64,000 nt of DNA, taken from positions 15,831,422 through 15,895,421 of the forward strand of contig NC_079210.1 of assembly GCF_026745355.1 (NCBI RefSeq), written 5' to 3'. Positions 11,057-22,900 of the stretch are shown here, one piece after another (the first letter of the stretch is position 1; each line of letters opens with the position of its first letter). The DNA comes from Beta vulgaris subsp. vulgaris (taxonomy: Eukaryota; Streptophyta; Magnoliopsida; Caryophyllales; Amaranthaceae). Position numbers and translations under genes: made by a program. A model generated the notes under the pieces. It did no database searches, had not been told where the DNA came from, and saw only the letters and a program-made list of their open reading frames with translations.

Positions 11057-11174
11057 GTTAGTTAGTTTATGTTAATATTCTTTGTTTTTCTAACTTTAGA
11101 CGAACATATTCATTATTGCAACTTGTACCAACCATATACATTTAATAAAGCCTATTGATACTATAAAATTATTT

Positions 11175-12180
11175 TCAGCTAAAACCTTGCAAAAACATGT
11201 TGAAAAGGGATATCGTTACATCCATATAGGATTGGTTCAAGTAGGTTTAAAACCTCTTACAAAAGAAGGATTGAATTCTTCAGTCCTTGTGGCTCTCAGA
11301 GATGGCCGATTCAAAGACCTTAATGATTCCTTATTAGGAACAATAGAGTCAAGCTTATGCATGGGTCCAGTCTCGTTCGATTGTTATCCAAATTTCAGTG
11401 TCTCTTTAAGTGATAAAAATATCTTATCCTCCTTGCTTTTGCAAATCAAAACTCATAATTACAAAATGTTCGATGGTTCTATACCAGTAGCTTTGATTTA
11501 TAAAGTCCACTACAAAGCCATGATGTCTGCTTTTAATACTAAAAACATACAACATAGCAAGAAAGGAGAAACTCTCCTCCTCCAAACCGACCTTTCTAGG
11601 TCTAACATAAGAATCCCTAGACCAATACAATGGAATGACGTCAGTCTTCTTGATGATTGGTTCCTCGAGGGAGCAGCTGAACCTGAAGAGCAATCCCCAG
11701 CTCTTTCAGAACCTAACACCGATTTACAACAAGTTGTACAGTACTCTGATGGTAGTGTAAAACTTAGTTTTAACAGGAGTATTAGCTCCAGATATTCAGA
11801 CCATTCCTCTGTTGAAAACCTTGGAAGGTCTTCTCATCTACCTTCTATAAACAACATGCATTACAAACGACAAATCAGTTGTCCTAGAAATAATTATCCA
11901 GAAAGGCCAAGGTATTCTACCTCAGATATACCCTCACCTTCCATCCAAAATGTTGAATATAGAACCCAAGTTCCACACCCCGTTTATGTCTGAATCCTCC
12001 ATAACCTCGGACAATGAAACAATAGCAGACTCCTCCATCCACCTGAGTGACGATGAAGAAGATGCTGGTTTCCAGACTTTAAAAAAAAAAAAAAAAAAGG
12101 TTATCGCTCACTATCTTCAAAGCAGCAACAGGTTTTACGCAGCAAACAGACAAAATGCTTCAGAACTACAGTCTCACTAG
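11175..12180 (+). pseudogene. Endogenous pararetrovirus (Caulimoviridae) movement-protein fragment
   Basis: An open frame of 268 codons (11187-11993) strongly resembles the movement protein of endogenous caulimovirids of the petuvirus/florendovirus kind. Its central region has the V-A-L-R-D, N-D-S-L-L-G and C-Y-P-N-F type signatures of that family. The N-terminus is missing (no ATG, the frame opens on TTG after a stop) and the frame closes at 11991-11993. A second frame (11950-12180) with an acidic stretch and an A18 tract follows, so the fragment is truncated and frameshifted. No protease, reverse transcriptase or coat region is present. It lies wholly inside CACTA-1, between the Ulp1 gene and the right terminus. 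Confidence 0.75.
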
Positions 12181-12500
12181 TAATTTTGAACAGCAACAGA
12201 CAAGTTTCTCTACAGTATAAAGCTACAAAACTATTCATCAACAGTATAAAGCTTCTACAAGACAAAATTGTGAACAGTTTAAAGCAGAAGACAAATTGTT
12301 CATACACAGTAAAACAACGTGACATTACTAGTTCTCCCCTGCCTATATATTGAGGACTCTTCTTCAGATTAAGGGCAGAGCAAAATACACGGAACAAAAG
12401 CTCCTCAGAAAATCTCTCTCTCTCTTTCTCTTCTTCCACAAATAAATTTGTAACTCTCTTTAGTATTTTCAGTTTCATATCAAGACGATTTGTAAGTCTT
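12181..12500 (+). promoter_or_regulatory. Possible promoter/leader segment following the viral fragment
   Basis: The sequence contains a TATA-like CTATATATTGAGGA near 12340, then AGATTAAGGG and a CT-rich leader-like tract (CTCTCTCTCTTTCTCTTC, about 12413-12432). This resembles the layout of a caulimovirid or plant promoter plus leader. It may belong to the viral fragment or to CACTA-1. No primer-binding site is visible. Confidence 0.35.
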
Positions 12501-12509
12501 TCATTTTAT

Positions 12510-12720
12510 ATATGTTGGATTGCGCTAAATATATATATGTTGGATATTATGGAATTGTATTTATGATGTTGGTTGGGTTGAATATGATGTTGGTTGTATT
12601 GTTGGCTTGAATATTGGATGATGTATGTTGGAGATCATGGTGGCTGTTTGATGGATTTTAGATTTGTTTGGATGGTGGATCTCGGAGATGTTATTGGTTG
12701 TGGTACATGTTAATTCCCTA
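12510..12720 (+). repeat. TGTTGG-rich degenerate repeat
   Basis: ATGTTGGAT, GATGTTGGTTG and similar words recur many times between 12512 and 12695 with no clear unit length. It looks like decayed simple sequence near the right end of CACTA-1. Confidence 0.6.
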
Positions 12721-12863
12721 TTATGAGTTTATCCAATTTACAAACGGAGCTCTGCCGAAATTTATGCAGAAAATTTATTAGCATATTGCTGCATAGCTTC
12801 ATCAAGGTTGCATATATAGCTTCCTCATCACTAATATATAACAAAAAAAAATTAAAAAAAAGT

Positions 12864-13050
12864 AATATTGCTGCGGTTTCTGGCCATAACCGCAGCAACG
12901 TTACATGTCACCAAAAAAATTAAAATATTGTTGTGGTTTGGCCTGAAAAACCGCAGCAATATTATTAATACCTATTGCTGCCCCCTTAATTGCAGCGCGC
13001 CCAAAATCGCAGCAATAGGGCACTTTTTAACCGCAGCAAGTAGCATTTAT
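12864..13050. repeat. CACTA-1 right subterminal repeats
   Basis: Units with the ATTGCTGCGGTT / AACCGCAGCAAT theme occur at about 12864-12900, 12923-12963 and 12970-13020, with a last half unit before the terminus. They mirror the left subterminal cluster. Confidence 0.88.
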
Positions 13051-13420
13051 TCTACTAGTGAAAACAAATAGTTTGTCTACAGATCACAATGATACTGAAG
13101 GAAATGATATGCATGTTGACAATTATTCAAATTCTATTGCGCGAGCAGAAATAATTGATCCAGGTTTAAGTCATGCAGTAAGGCATATAATAGTTTAGTA
13201 TATTCTTTGTTATATTGTTGTTTTTTTTACTCATTTTTTTAATAAGAATACACGTAAATCCTATAACGAATACGTATCATATATCCTTTTTTGTAGATGC
13301 ATGTAATGGTGGTGACATTGCAGTCAATGGTGCGTTACTAGACTTACATACTATACTATCATGTTAACATTTTCTTATAAAACACTAATTACAGTGATTA
13401 GTTTTTTTCTTTATTGTAAA

Positions 13421-16400
13421 AGGTTATTCAAATTTAGGAGATCCCAACTGTGTTTGCGAGTTTTGTGGAGAACAAATGTGGTTTGGTGAACGAGTAAACA
13501 AACGGAATAAGAATGGACGACCAAAGTTTGGGATGTGTTGCATGCAAGGAAAAGTACAATTACCTTTACTTAAGCGTCCACTACAACTTTTGGAAGATCT
13601 ATTGAAGAAGCGACATAGTAGAAGTGCGCACTTCCTTGATAATAATAGAGGGTATAACATGATGTATTCGTTCACTTCTATGGGCGGTAGAATAATTGCA
13701 CCAACTACCCATGGTCGTGGTCCATATACATACAAGATTGGAGGTCAAAATCATCACTTGATAAGCAGTTTGTTGCCGAACGATGGAGCACGTCCTAAAT
13801 TCTATCAACTATACATATATGACACTGAGGACGAGTTTCACAATAGGAAGAATGTGGCAAAGTATTATGCTAATTTACTGCAAATATTTGAACATGTCAT
13901 TTGTATGAAATGTATTATATATATCCTCATTCATAATAAAGCAATTCTAACATTTGAACATACTATATTGCGTCAGTTCTAAAGACCCTAATAAATTTGA
14001 AGATCGTGTCGTTGCATAATTGAAGGATATGGTTGATCAACATAACCCATTGGCCAAGAGTTTTAGAATGGCTAGAGATCGTTTTGAATCAGACAACTTC
14101 GAAGACTTAAAACTTAGGCTAATTGGAAGAAGGGATTCTGATGGAAGGACTTATAACCTTCCAACAACATCTGAAGTGGTCGCGCTTATAGTCGGAGACA
14201 TTGATACAGCTGATAAGAGGGATATAGTAGTCCAAAGGAAAAATGGAAGATTGAGGCAGATATCTGAGCTTCACCCATCGTATTTACCGTTACAATATCC
14301 ACTTATTTTCCCATATGGGGAAGATGGATATCGAGTAGATGTTATGCATAGAGATAAGACCGCATCAAGTAGTTCTACAAATAGAAGAAAACGACTTACT
14401 ATGCGCGAGTGGTTTGCATACATAATGCAAGATCGTGAACAAGAAGCCGATACTTTGTTATTATGTCGTCGGTTGTATCAACAATTTTTGGTTGACAGTT
14501 ACACTTTGATTGAGGCAGAGAGGCTCTCTTTTCTCAAGAATAACCAACAAAGTTTAAGATCAGATAATGTGAAGAATTTAAGAGGGGCTGTGGAAAGAGG
14601 GGATACAGAGGGAATCTTCCAATGGCAGTCGTGTTGTTATACCACCCTCATTCACATGTGGACATAGCTACATGCGAGAGAGCTATCAGGATGCAATGGC
14701 CATTTGTAGATGGTATGGTTACCCAGATTTGTTCATAACCTTTACGTGTAATGCTAAATGGCCAGAAATAAGCAGATTCGTTCAGAAAAGGACTTACATC
14801 CGAGGACAGACCGGATATCATCTGTCGAATCTTTAAGCTGAAGCTCGACCAATTGGTTAAAGACCTAAAAGAGAATGAGATATTTGGCCGAGTTAAAGCT
14901 GGTGCGTAAAAATCAAACCTGGTCTAATGATGTTGACTTGTATAGCTTTTGTTCATTTTTAATATATATTTTTATTGAATTGATTGAATTTCATACTACT
15001 TTACAAAACATTGTTCTCTTAAAAGAATAGTTGGTCTACTTATAAGGTTGTTCAAATAATAATGCATACATATCTTCTTTTTTCTCCATTTGTTTATACA
15101 GTTGAATTTCAAAAGCCTGGCCTTCCCATGCTCATATACTTCTTTTCCTGCACTCTGTTGACAAATATCCACAAGCAAGGGATATTGACAAGATTATCTG
15201 CGCTGAGTTGCCAGATCCAATTGACGATCTGGATTTGTATGAGACTGTTACAGAAATGATGCTACATGGTCCATGTGGTTCCTCCAACACTAATGCACCT
15301 TGCATGGATCAAAATAAGTGCACAAAGCATTTTCCTAGATTTATTGACGAAACAAAGGTTGATGAGGAAGGATATCCAGTTTATAGAAGAAGAGATAACA
15401 TAACCTCGGTTGAGAAGAACGGAGTGCATCTTAATAATAGGTTTATTGTTCCTTATAATCCACAAATGCTTCGTAAATATCGTGCGCATATCAACGTTGA
15501 ATGGTGCAATCAATAGATCGATAAAGTATTTGTTCAAGTACATAAATAAGGGTTACGATAGAGTAACTGCTGCTGCTTATCAAAACAGAAAAAGTTGCGA
15601 TGATCCACAAAAGATTGATGAGATCAAAATGTATTACGACTACCGTTACATATCTGCTTGTGAGGCAGTGTGGAGGATATATGGATTTCCTATTCACCAT
15701 CGAACCCCTGCTGTTGAGAGATTGAGTTTCCATCTACCTAGGGAGCAAACTGTCGTCTACAGTGACCAGATGGATGTAGGAGATGTACTTGAAAGACCTA
15801 ATGTTGATAGCACAAAGTTTTTATCGTGGATGGAATGCAACCAAAAGTATGAAGAAGCAAGAAAGTTAACTTATGTAGAGTTCCCCATGAAATTTGTTTG
15901 GAAACAACCTACGCGAGAATGGGCACCTAGGTCGAAAGGGTTCTCACTTGGCAGGGTATACCATGTCACTCCAGATTCTGGTAAGAAATACTATCTAAGA
16001 ACGCTCCTTAATTTTGTCAAAGGTCTGACGTGCTACGAGGATTTAAGAACCATTGATGGTTTAGTGTATCCAACCTTCAAAGAAGCTTGCTACGCAAGGG
16101 GGCTGCTTGATGACGATAAGGAATACATAGACGCCATAACAAAGGCAAGCTTTAGAGAAACGGGGCATTATCAACGGAATCTGTTTTGCATGTTACTTAT
16201 GTCTGGTAGCTTATCTAAACCAGAAGACATATGGGAAAAGACATGGCACCTACTATCTGATGACATTCTATATAAACAACGTCGTATTCATAAAAATAAA
16301 GGTACAAGCTACAATACTTTGCGTAATTACATTTGTATCGCTTACTTACATGTTTAATAATTGTGCAACGAAAAAGGATCGTGATGACATCAAATGAAGG

Positions 16401-18060
16401 CAACTGAGATTAAATCTTCTCTATCATGTTGCAGATTTAACTCTAACTGATGAACAAATTCAAGCTTTTGCACTGGCAGATATTGAAGCTAAACTACAAA
16501 GTAATGGCAGTAGCCTTCAAAAATTCAGTGAGATGCCTTTTCCAGATGAATTAGTCGTGTTTGAAGGTCAAAATAAGCTAATAGCGGATGAGCTTTCATA
16601 TGACATACCCTCATTAATTCAGGATTATGACAAACTGTTTCCATGTCTAACTGAAGAACAACTAATGGTTTTCAACGAAATAATGGACTCTATTAATGGT
16701 CAATCAGGAGGTGTCTTTTTTGTATACGGATATGGAGGCACGGGTAAAACATACATTTGGAGGACATTGTGTGCTGCAATTAGGAAGATGAGTGAAATTG
16801 TTTTGCCTGTGGCATCAAGTGGAATTGCGTCCCTACTTCTTCCAAAAGGTCGAACCGCCCATTCAAGGTTCGGGCTTCCACTCAATGTTTGTGAAAACTC
16901 TACGTGTTTAGGTATTAGGCCTGGTTCTGACTTAGCTGCATTGCTCATGAGAACAAAGCTAATTATTTGGGATGAAGCACCAATGATGCACAAATATTGC
17001 TTTGAAGCACTTGATAGGAGTTTAAAGGACATTATGCAAGCTGTTGATCGAGATAATTTGCATCGACCATTTGGAGGTAAAGTTGTTGTGTTTGGTGGTG
17101 ATTTAAGACAGATTTTGCCTGTTATACCCAAGGGTACAAGGCAAGACATAGTATTTGCGACCTTAAACTCTTCGTTTCTATGGGATTCATGTAAGGTTTT
17201 GAGGCTTACACGCAATATGAGACTTCAATCGTGTTCTTCTTCGTCTACTGCTAATGAAATAAGGGACTTTTCAGAATGGATACTGAGCGTTGGTGTTGGC
17301 AGAGCTGGAGGGCCCAATGATGGAGAAGTCGATATTGAAATCACTGAAGATATTCTTATAGACGGTGGAGATGACCCCATATTATCAATTGTCGACAACA
17401 CATACCCTTCACTCACTGATCACCTTTGGGAAGCCAAATACTTCCAAGAAACAGCAATTCTAGCTCCAACTAATGAAAAAGTTGAGAAGGTAAATGATCA
17501 TGTGTTGTCCACAATTCCAGGTGATGAGAAAAATTACTTGAGTTGTGATGCAATTAGTAAAGATGAAGGGAACTTAGGGGCTTATGATATATATTCTACT
17601 GAATTCTTAAACACAATAAAGTGTTCGGGCCTGCAAATCATAGTATTAAGTTAAAAGTTGGTGCGCCGATCATGTTGCTTCGTAATATTGATCAGAGATC
17701 TGGATTGTGTAATGGCACGAGGTTGGTAGTGAAGCATTTAGGCAATCGAGTGATCGAAGCTATTGTCATTTCAGGGAGCAATGTTGGTGACAAGGTATTC
17801 ATCCCACGAATGACACTAACACCGACTGACTCAACAAAATTTCCTATCAGATTTCAAAGACGGCAATTTCCTTTAATTGTGTGTTTTGCCATGACAATAA
17901 ACAAAAGTTAAGGACAATCATTGTCGCACGTCGGGTTGTATTTACCAAGGCCCGTTTTCAGTCATGGTCAGCTATATGTCGCTATTCCCCGAATAACAAG
18001 CAAAAAAGGACTTAAAATTCTTATTTGTGATAAAGAGAATAATGTGTGCAAAACAACTAT
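13421..18060 (+). pseudogene. Helitron Rep/helicase (RepHel), frameshifted
   Basis: Domains in order: Cys-rich N-terminal segment (C-x-C-E-F-C-G, about 13455), Helitron-like N domain (14020-14900), Rep region (about 15090-15600) followed by 15537-16357, then a PIF1-type helicase (about 16400-18030). The helicase keeps Walker A G-Y-G-G-T-G-K-T near 16728 and Walker B I-I-W-D-E-A near 16962. The frame breaks near 13860-14015, 14620, 14835 (stop), 15130, 15510, 17630 and 17909 (stop). At 15117-15135 one base of a C run appears lost just before the His-x-His motif of the Rep nuclease. RepHel proteins nick and unwind DNA for rolling-circle transposition. This copy cannot encode one protein. Confidence 0.92.
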
Positions 18061-18214
18061 AAATGTTGTTTATAAGTGTTCCAAAATGTATAACTTCATA
18101 CACATTTTTGTAATTTTTGTTATTATAACTTTTACTTATTATTTCATTAGAAAATTCATTGTCTACTATTCTTTCATTGGAAATTTTGTCTTATTAAGCA
18201 AATTCTTTCCCTTG

Positions 18215-18240
18215 TATTTTTGCACGCGTCCAAAAACTAG
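18215..18240 (+). other. Candidate Helitron-1 3' terminus
   Basis: Stem TTTTTG-N8-CAAAAA ends directly at CTAG, followed by T at 18241. Helitrons end in CTRR with a hairpin shortly before and insert between A and T. The stem is weak and abuts CTAG, so confidence is limited. Confidence 0.4.
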
Positions 18241-19975
18241 TGAAAAAATAGAGAAGCATGGTTTGTGAATTGTGACAACGCCTTGTTGTCAGAAATCGGA
18301 ATGGGTTTCCCGCCCAGGCAATCATATCCCCTTTCAAATTCCCCCACCCTCGCCGGCTACAACACCACCATTCTCACTTTTTGAGATCTCAGGCGAAGAC
18401 AATTCTCTCCAACAAAAATCTGACACCCTTTCTTCTTCCCCTCTTTCTCTCTCCTCCAATTTCAGTATCAGTTGAGTATTTCCTACTCCTTGTTTACTAT
18501 GCTATTTATTTTACTTCTTTTTCTGTATTATTATTCAACTATTACGCCAAATTTATCACTTGTTGAATGATTTTTTGCTACAATGTTGGATTTTTTTTTG
18601 TTTGGGCGATTCGTCCCTTTTCTCACGTATTCTAATAGAATGATTTACGAATTTTAGATTTCTTTTGTTTATGTTTGACCTAATTATGTACTATGAAATA
18701 CTGTTGGAATGATAATTTGGATTGTCAATGATATTCTGTGATTTGTTGTTATTTGATTAATGAGAAATAAAAGGGCAATTATCAATGCTACCTTCTATTC
18801 TTACTTTTCTCAATGGTACACAAAATCTAATTGGCTTCTCTTTGGTACAGTTGTACTAATGATTAACTATAGTGCAGTTAACGTTAGTGTTTAAGGTTAG
18901 TTTGTACGTTAGCTCATTTGTTAAGACCTTAATATTGCATGAAAGCTGTGTTTTCCGAGTTACAAGACAAAATTGTAGATTTTTCTTCCCAAACAAAAAT
19001 ACCAGTTTTTTCGTTTTCATTCATTTGTTGTTTGTTTTGGTTTTCTTGATTATGATTTCTATTGTTCTAATTTTTGTGTTATTTTAGCTACGTTTGCCAT
19101 TGCTTAAATTTATGAAATGATTTGCTTATGATCTTTTGCCGGGTTATTGTTAATTTATGAAATGAGATTGAGTTGATGTTGCTGCTTAATAGATGGATTT
19201 GCAATAATCCTTTCTGGATTTTTCAAGAAAAAGCTTTAAAATCTGAGAGCTATGATTAATTAGCTGAAATTAAAATATGAGTATCTTTTAATTGGCAATT
19301 ATTGGATTGCAAAACTAACCGAATTTTTATTTGAGAAGAGAAATTTTCAATTTAATTTTGAAACACTAAGAACACTATGTTAATATAAAGAATGGGCATT
19401 AAGGTTATTACATGTGAACAAACGTACAAACTAACACTTAGTAATCTCATTTTTTTGAATGTTTAATTGGTGCACTCTGCACTGTACTTAACGAGTCATT
19501 AGTAGAAGGTTACCAGAGAGGAGCCAATTAGATTTTATACCGTTAGTAAAGTAAAAAAATAGAAGAGTAACATAGAGAATTTCCGAAAGTATATAAAATA
19601 TTTTCATTGGTTGAGAAGGATGTGGTTGTACCATGTAAGGAATATTTTCTGCCACTAGACAAGTCTAGTTAATCTAGCCACTTAGTTAAACTTGGGAATT
19701 TCTGCATGTTTTCGCCGAACTTGTGTTAGTATAACAATGTTGTAAGCATGATGATCGCAAGATTGTGAAATCTTTCTTGATCTACATAGATGAAGTCACG
19801 GAAATTTACAAGTGGGTGGGTTAATGTAGAAATTTGCCTCATTTTGCGTTACGCGCAGGTACTAAAGGTATACAGGTAGCCAGGTACATGGGAATGGTTG
19901 GACTTACGACAACAAAGAAAATCTTAATAATAATGAAAACGAGTAGTGCCTAATCTTAGCGTTGAACTACAAAAA
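18241..19975 (+). promoter_or_regulatory. Probable 5' leader and leader intron of the host gene
   Basis: From about 18300 the sequence turns CT-rich and GC-richer (CCCACCCTCGCCGGC, then CTTCTTCCCCTCTTTCTC), as in plant 5' UTRs. A region of T-rich intron character follows from about 18475 to 19970, just before the ATG of the first coding exon. I infer an untranslated exon and a leader intron of about 1.5 kb. No TATA box stands out between the Helitron end and this leader. Confidence 0.4.
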
Positions 19976-22900
19976 ATGAAGAGGAGCAAAAAAGCTGGTG
20001 GGTACAATTTGAGGAAAAGTTTGGCTTGGGACAGGGCTTTTCTCACTGAAGAAGGTATTCTTTGGATTCGCCTTAAATATTGACTACTTCCTATGTTTCA
20101 AAATACTTGACTGACTTTTGTATTATTCATACACTCTCCTTTCACCGTGTTTTGTGCTTTCTTTTAAGGAAAATCATAGTCATATGGGATCTTGTTAGAT
20201 TTATCTCGACATATACTTTCAAAATATCAGCTTTTTATAATTTTTTCTCATAGGGAATTAGAGATATTATTGGTTAAAAATATGTACTGGCAAGCGTGTC
20301 TAGAGAAGTGTGTCAAGTGCTCTGAAACAGAGGAAGTATTTTAGTACTAAATTCAAAAATTAGTTTTGTTGGACAATGAAATCAACTGGTCTTTCTCTCA
20401 GGTGTCCTTGATGATTCAGAGTTATCTATGATTAGTGGGACGGTAGTTGATACAGACAGTCTCTCTGTCATAGATGAACGAGGGCGAGACTCGTTGCCTA
20501 TGAACTATGGCTTAGCTGATGTGGGGACTCTTGAAGAAGATCTATTCAAAGAACTGCCATCTGGTTACCCTAATAAAAGAAATGCTACTAGTAGTTCATT
20601 TGTGAAGCGGGATTCCATTACTGGTGGTTGTCTAGTTTCAGATTCCAAAGTCAGTCTTCAATATCATTCTGCATTGTTCGTGATACTTTCTTGCTGGAAT
20701 GCATCTTAAAGCATTTTCTTTTTTGTTGTCTGCAGTCCTCACAGAAGGTTTCTCCTGGCCATCGTCTTAAGAAGATTGTATGTACAGGAGAAGTTTATTC
20801 TTCTCCGATGGCTTCTGTTTCATATCCTTATAGTGCTTTATTATGAAACCAATGTTTGTATCATTTTCAACATTACAGTTGTGAAATATAGTAGTCCTTA
20901 GCTAATTTATTACCCAGAAGAGGATTCTAAACACAGGAACTAGGCAAATTTCGACAAGAAACTCAAAAATTCCTAAATTTCCAGTTTCGAAGAAAATTCC
21001 TTCTGCGTCTGCCATGACATCTAAACATAGTGCAGCAGGTGGTGAAAGCATGTTGAAGTGTACAGGAAATTCTCAACCAGGTTTTTACTAACTTTCAGTT
21101 GGTAAATTTAGATTTTAAGTATCATAGTGCCTGTTTTTGAGTTTTAGTTCTTTATTTGCATAAGAAATTGAAGTTTTTTCTCTGTTTTATATCAAGCTAC
21201 AACACTTGACCTTTGCCATTTTGTATCTTGATTCTTATTCTGTTACTCCTCCTCACTTGTTAATTTTAACATTAGTCTTATTCAGGAGCCCGGAAAAGTC
21301 TAAGCTTGACATTATCATCAAAAACCAAAGATGCTTCTAGTGCTGCAAAAGCGAGTTTGGATTCATTACCTAAGCATAACAAGCCTTCTGCTGTTGTTGG
21401 AAATGTTGTGGTGAGAAGCTTACTTGTAATGTTTTTCAATTAATTGCCCCAGTGGTTTAAGTTCGACATAATATTTTCTAAGTGGCATTGATATTTCATA
21501 AGCTCTTACGAGCTTTGACACTTAATAAGTGGGCATAAATCTTCTTCCCAGACAAACTCAGCTTTGCCAATGCATTCATTGATGAGCCACAAAGCTCAAG
21601 ACACCACCAAAATTGGCAAATATCCAGAAAACAATTCAATTCAGGGCCTTCTGCCTCGTGGGACAGATAGGGTCAAGCCCAGTGATGGAACAAGCAGCAG
21701 TACAGCCATGTCCCATGTTCACTCTGATAATGCTGGACTTAGCAGGAAAACTGCTAAAGTTCAAGCAGTAAAACCTTCAGGATTACGAATGCCCTCACCA
21801 TCTCTTAGATTCTTTAGTGAGGTATGAACTAAATTCTAAATGCATTGCTGTTGAAGGTGCTTAATGGATTTTCTCAGAATTAGAGTGCTGCTGAACCTTT
21901 ATGTGACTAATATTGCAATTAAATGCATTGCAGACCAAGGGACCTGTTTCAAGTACTTCATTGCAGGCTAATTGTGCACCACCTGACCTCCTCAAGTCTG
22001 CCATCCCATTTCCAAGGAATTCCAAAGTTGCAGATCACAATCATGGTTTTAAGCCTACACAGATATTACATGGAGCCCGTGTTGATGTGATGGGAAAAGC
22101 AGGGCCATGCTCACAAAAGACAGACAAATGCTCAAATTCATCAATGGTTGCCCCTAAAGTGCATGCCGAGGTACTACAAGACACATGCAATCAGCAAACA
22201 GTTGAAGTTCAAATTCCCTTAGGAGACGAGAATTCTAAAGCATTACGAGGCGAGCATGTTAGATATGATAACCTTGATGAATGTAGCGAACATAAAGATC
22301 AGGTGCCAACTTCTTCAAAGGTTGAAGACAAGGAGTGCAATACTATATCCTCTCTTGTGGAAGTTGAGGAAACCAGCTATAAAGCCACCAATCTATCTCA
22401 GTATAGTAGAACTGTGGATAGAAGTAAGTTCGATGAATCCTGTGAGTCTTGTCAGGAAGTTCAATTAAGTGCGGTTTGTGAAACTGATAAAGTTCAATCT
22501 CGTCTATCGGAAGGTGTGGAGTTCAATATATCAGTCAAGAATAATGATATTATATCCGAATCACAAACTAATTTGAATAGTCATCACAGAGCACTGATGT
22601 TGGCTTCTGATAGTAATCCATCAAGCAGCATTCTTGATGATAACAGAACCCCTGGTGAAAAAATTAGTGGTAATTCAGATCAGACTAACAGTCAAGGAAG
22701 CATGAAGGTGCAGCTTGATGAAAGAATTTTGCTTTCAGATGAAAAATTTTCAATAAAATTGGATAAAAACGACTCTTCTGTTCAGGACAGCATTATTGAT
22801 GATGGAGTTACAGTGATCTGCAATCCTAATACCAGTGTAGCATATGGGTCAAAGCATGAGCTTGTAGACGTTGAACAAGATGAAATGATATTTGATAGTA

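Larger units (their letters stand above)
3287..13060 (+). mobile_element. CACTA (En/Spm-type) DNA transposon, CACTA-1
   Basis: The right end reads ...CATTTATTCTACTAGTG and the left end TACTAGTAGAATAAATG..., forming the inverted CACTAGTAGAATAAATG terminus of CACTA elements. The first left base is changed from C to T. AAA precedes position 3287 and AAA follows 13060, matching the 3 bp target duplication of this superfamily. Both ends carry many subterminal TTGCTGCGGTT / AACCGCAGCAA units. Inside, in order: leader with a long fold-back, broken transposase, Ulp1-like protease gene, and a pararetrovirus-derived fragment. Two smaller elements are nested at 4068-5227 and 8222-9477. The element itself interrupts the Helitron-1 gene. 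Confidence 0.93.
13061..18240 (+). mobile_element. Helitron-1, right-hand part
   Basis: This holds the Rep/helicase pseudogene of a Helitron. Its 5' part lies left of CACTA-1 (probably 2440-3286). A CTAG at 18237-18240 followed by T, with a 6 bp stem TTTTTG/CAAAAA (18217-18236) directly before it, is a candidate 3' terminus. The usual spacing of about ten bases between hairpin and CTAG is absent, so this end is tentative. The 5' end (TC after A) could not be located. Confidence 0.7.

Noticed and set aside
12710..13071. Small ORFs on both strands near the right end of CACTA-1
   Set aside because: They arise from the palindromic subterminal repeats.
13424..13735. Minus-strand ORF of 103 codons
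   Set aside because: Shadow of the Helitron N-terminal exon on the plus strand, which has recognised motifs.
16700..17215. Minus-strand ORF of 171 codons
   Set aside because: Antisense to the helicase domain with Walker motifs on the plus strand.
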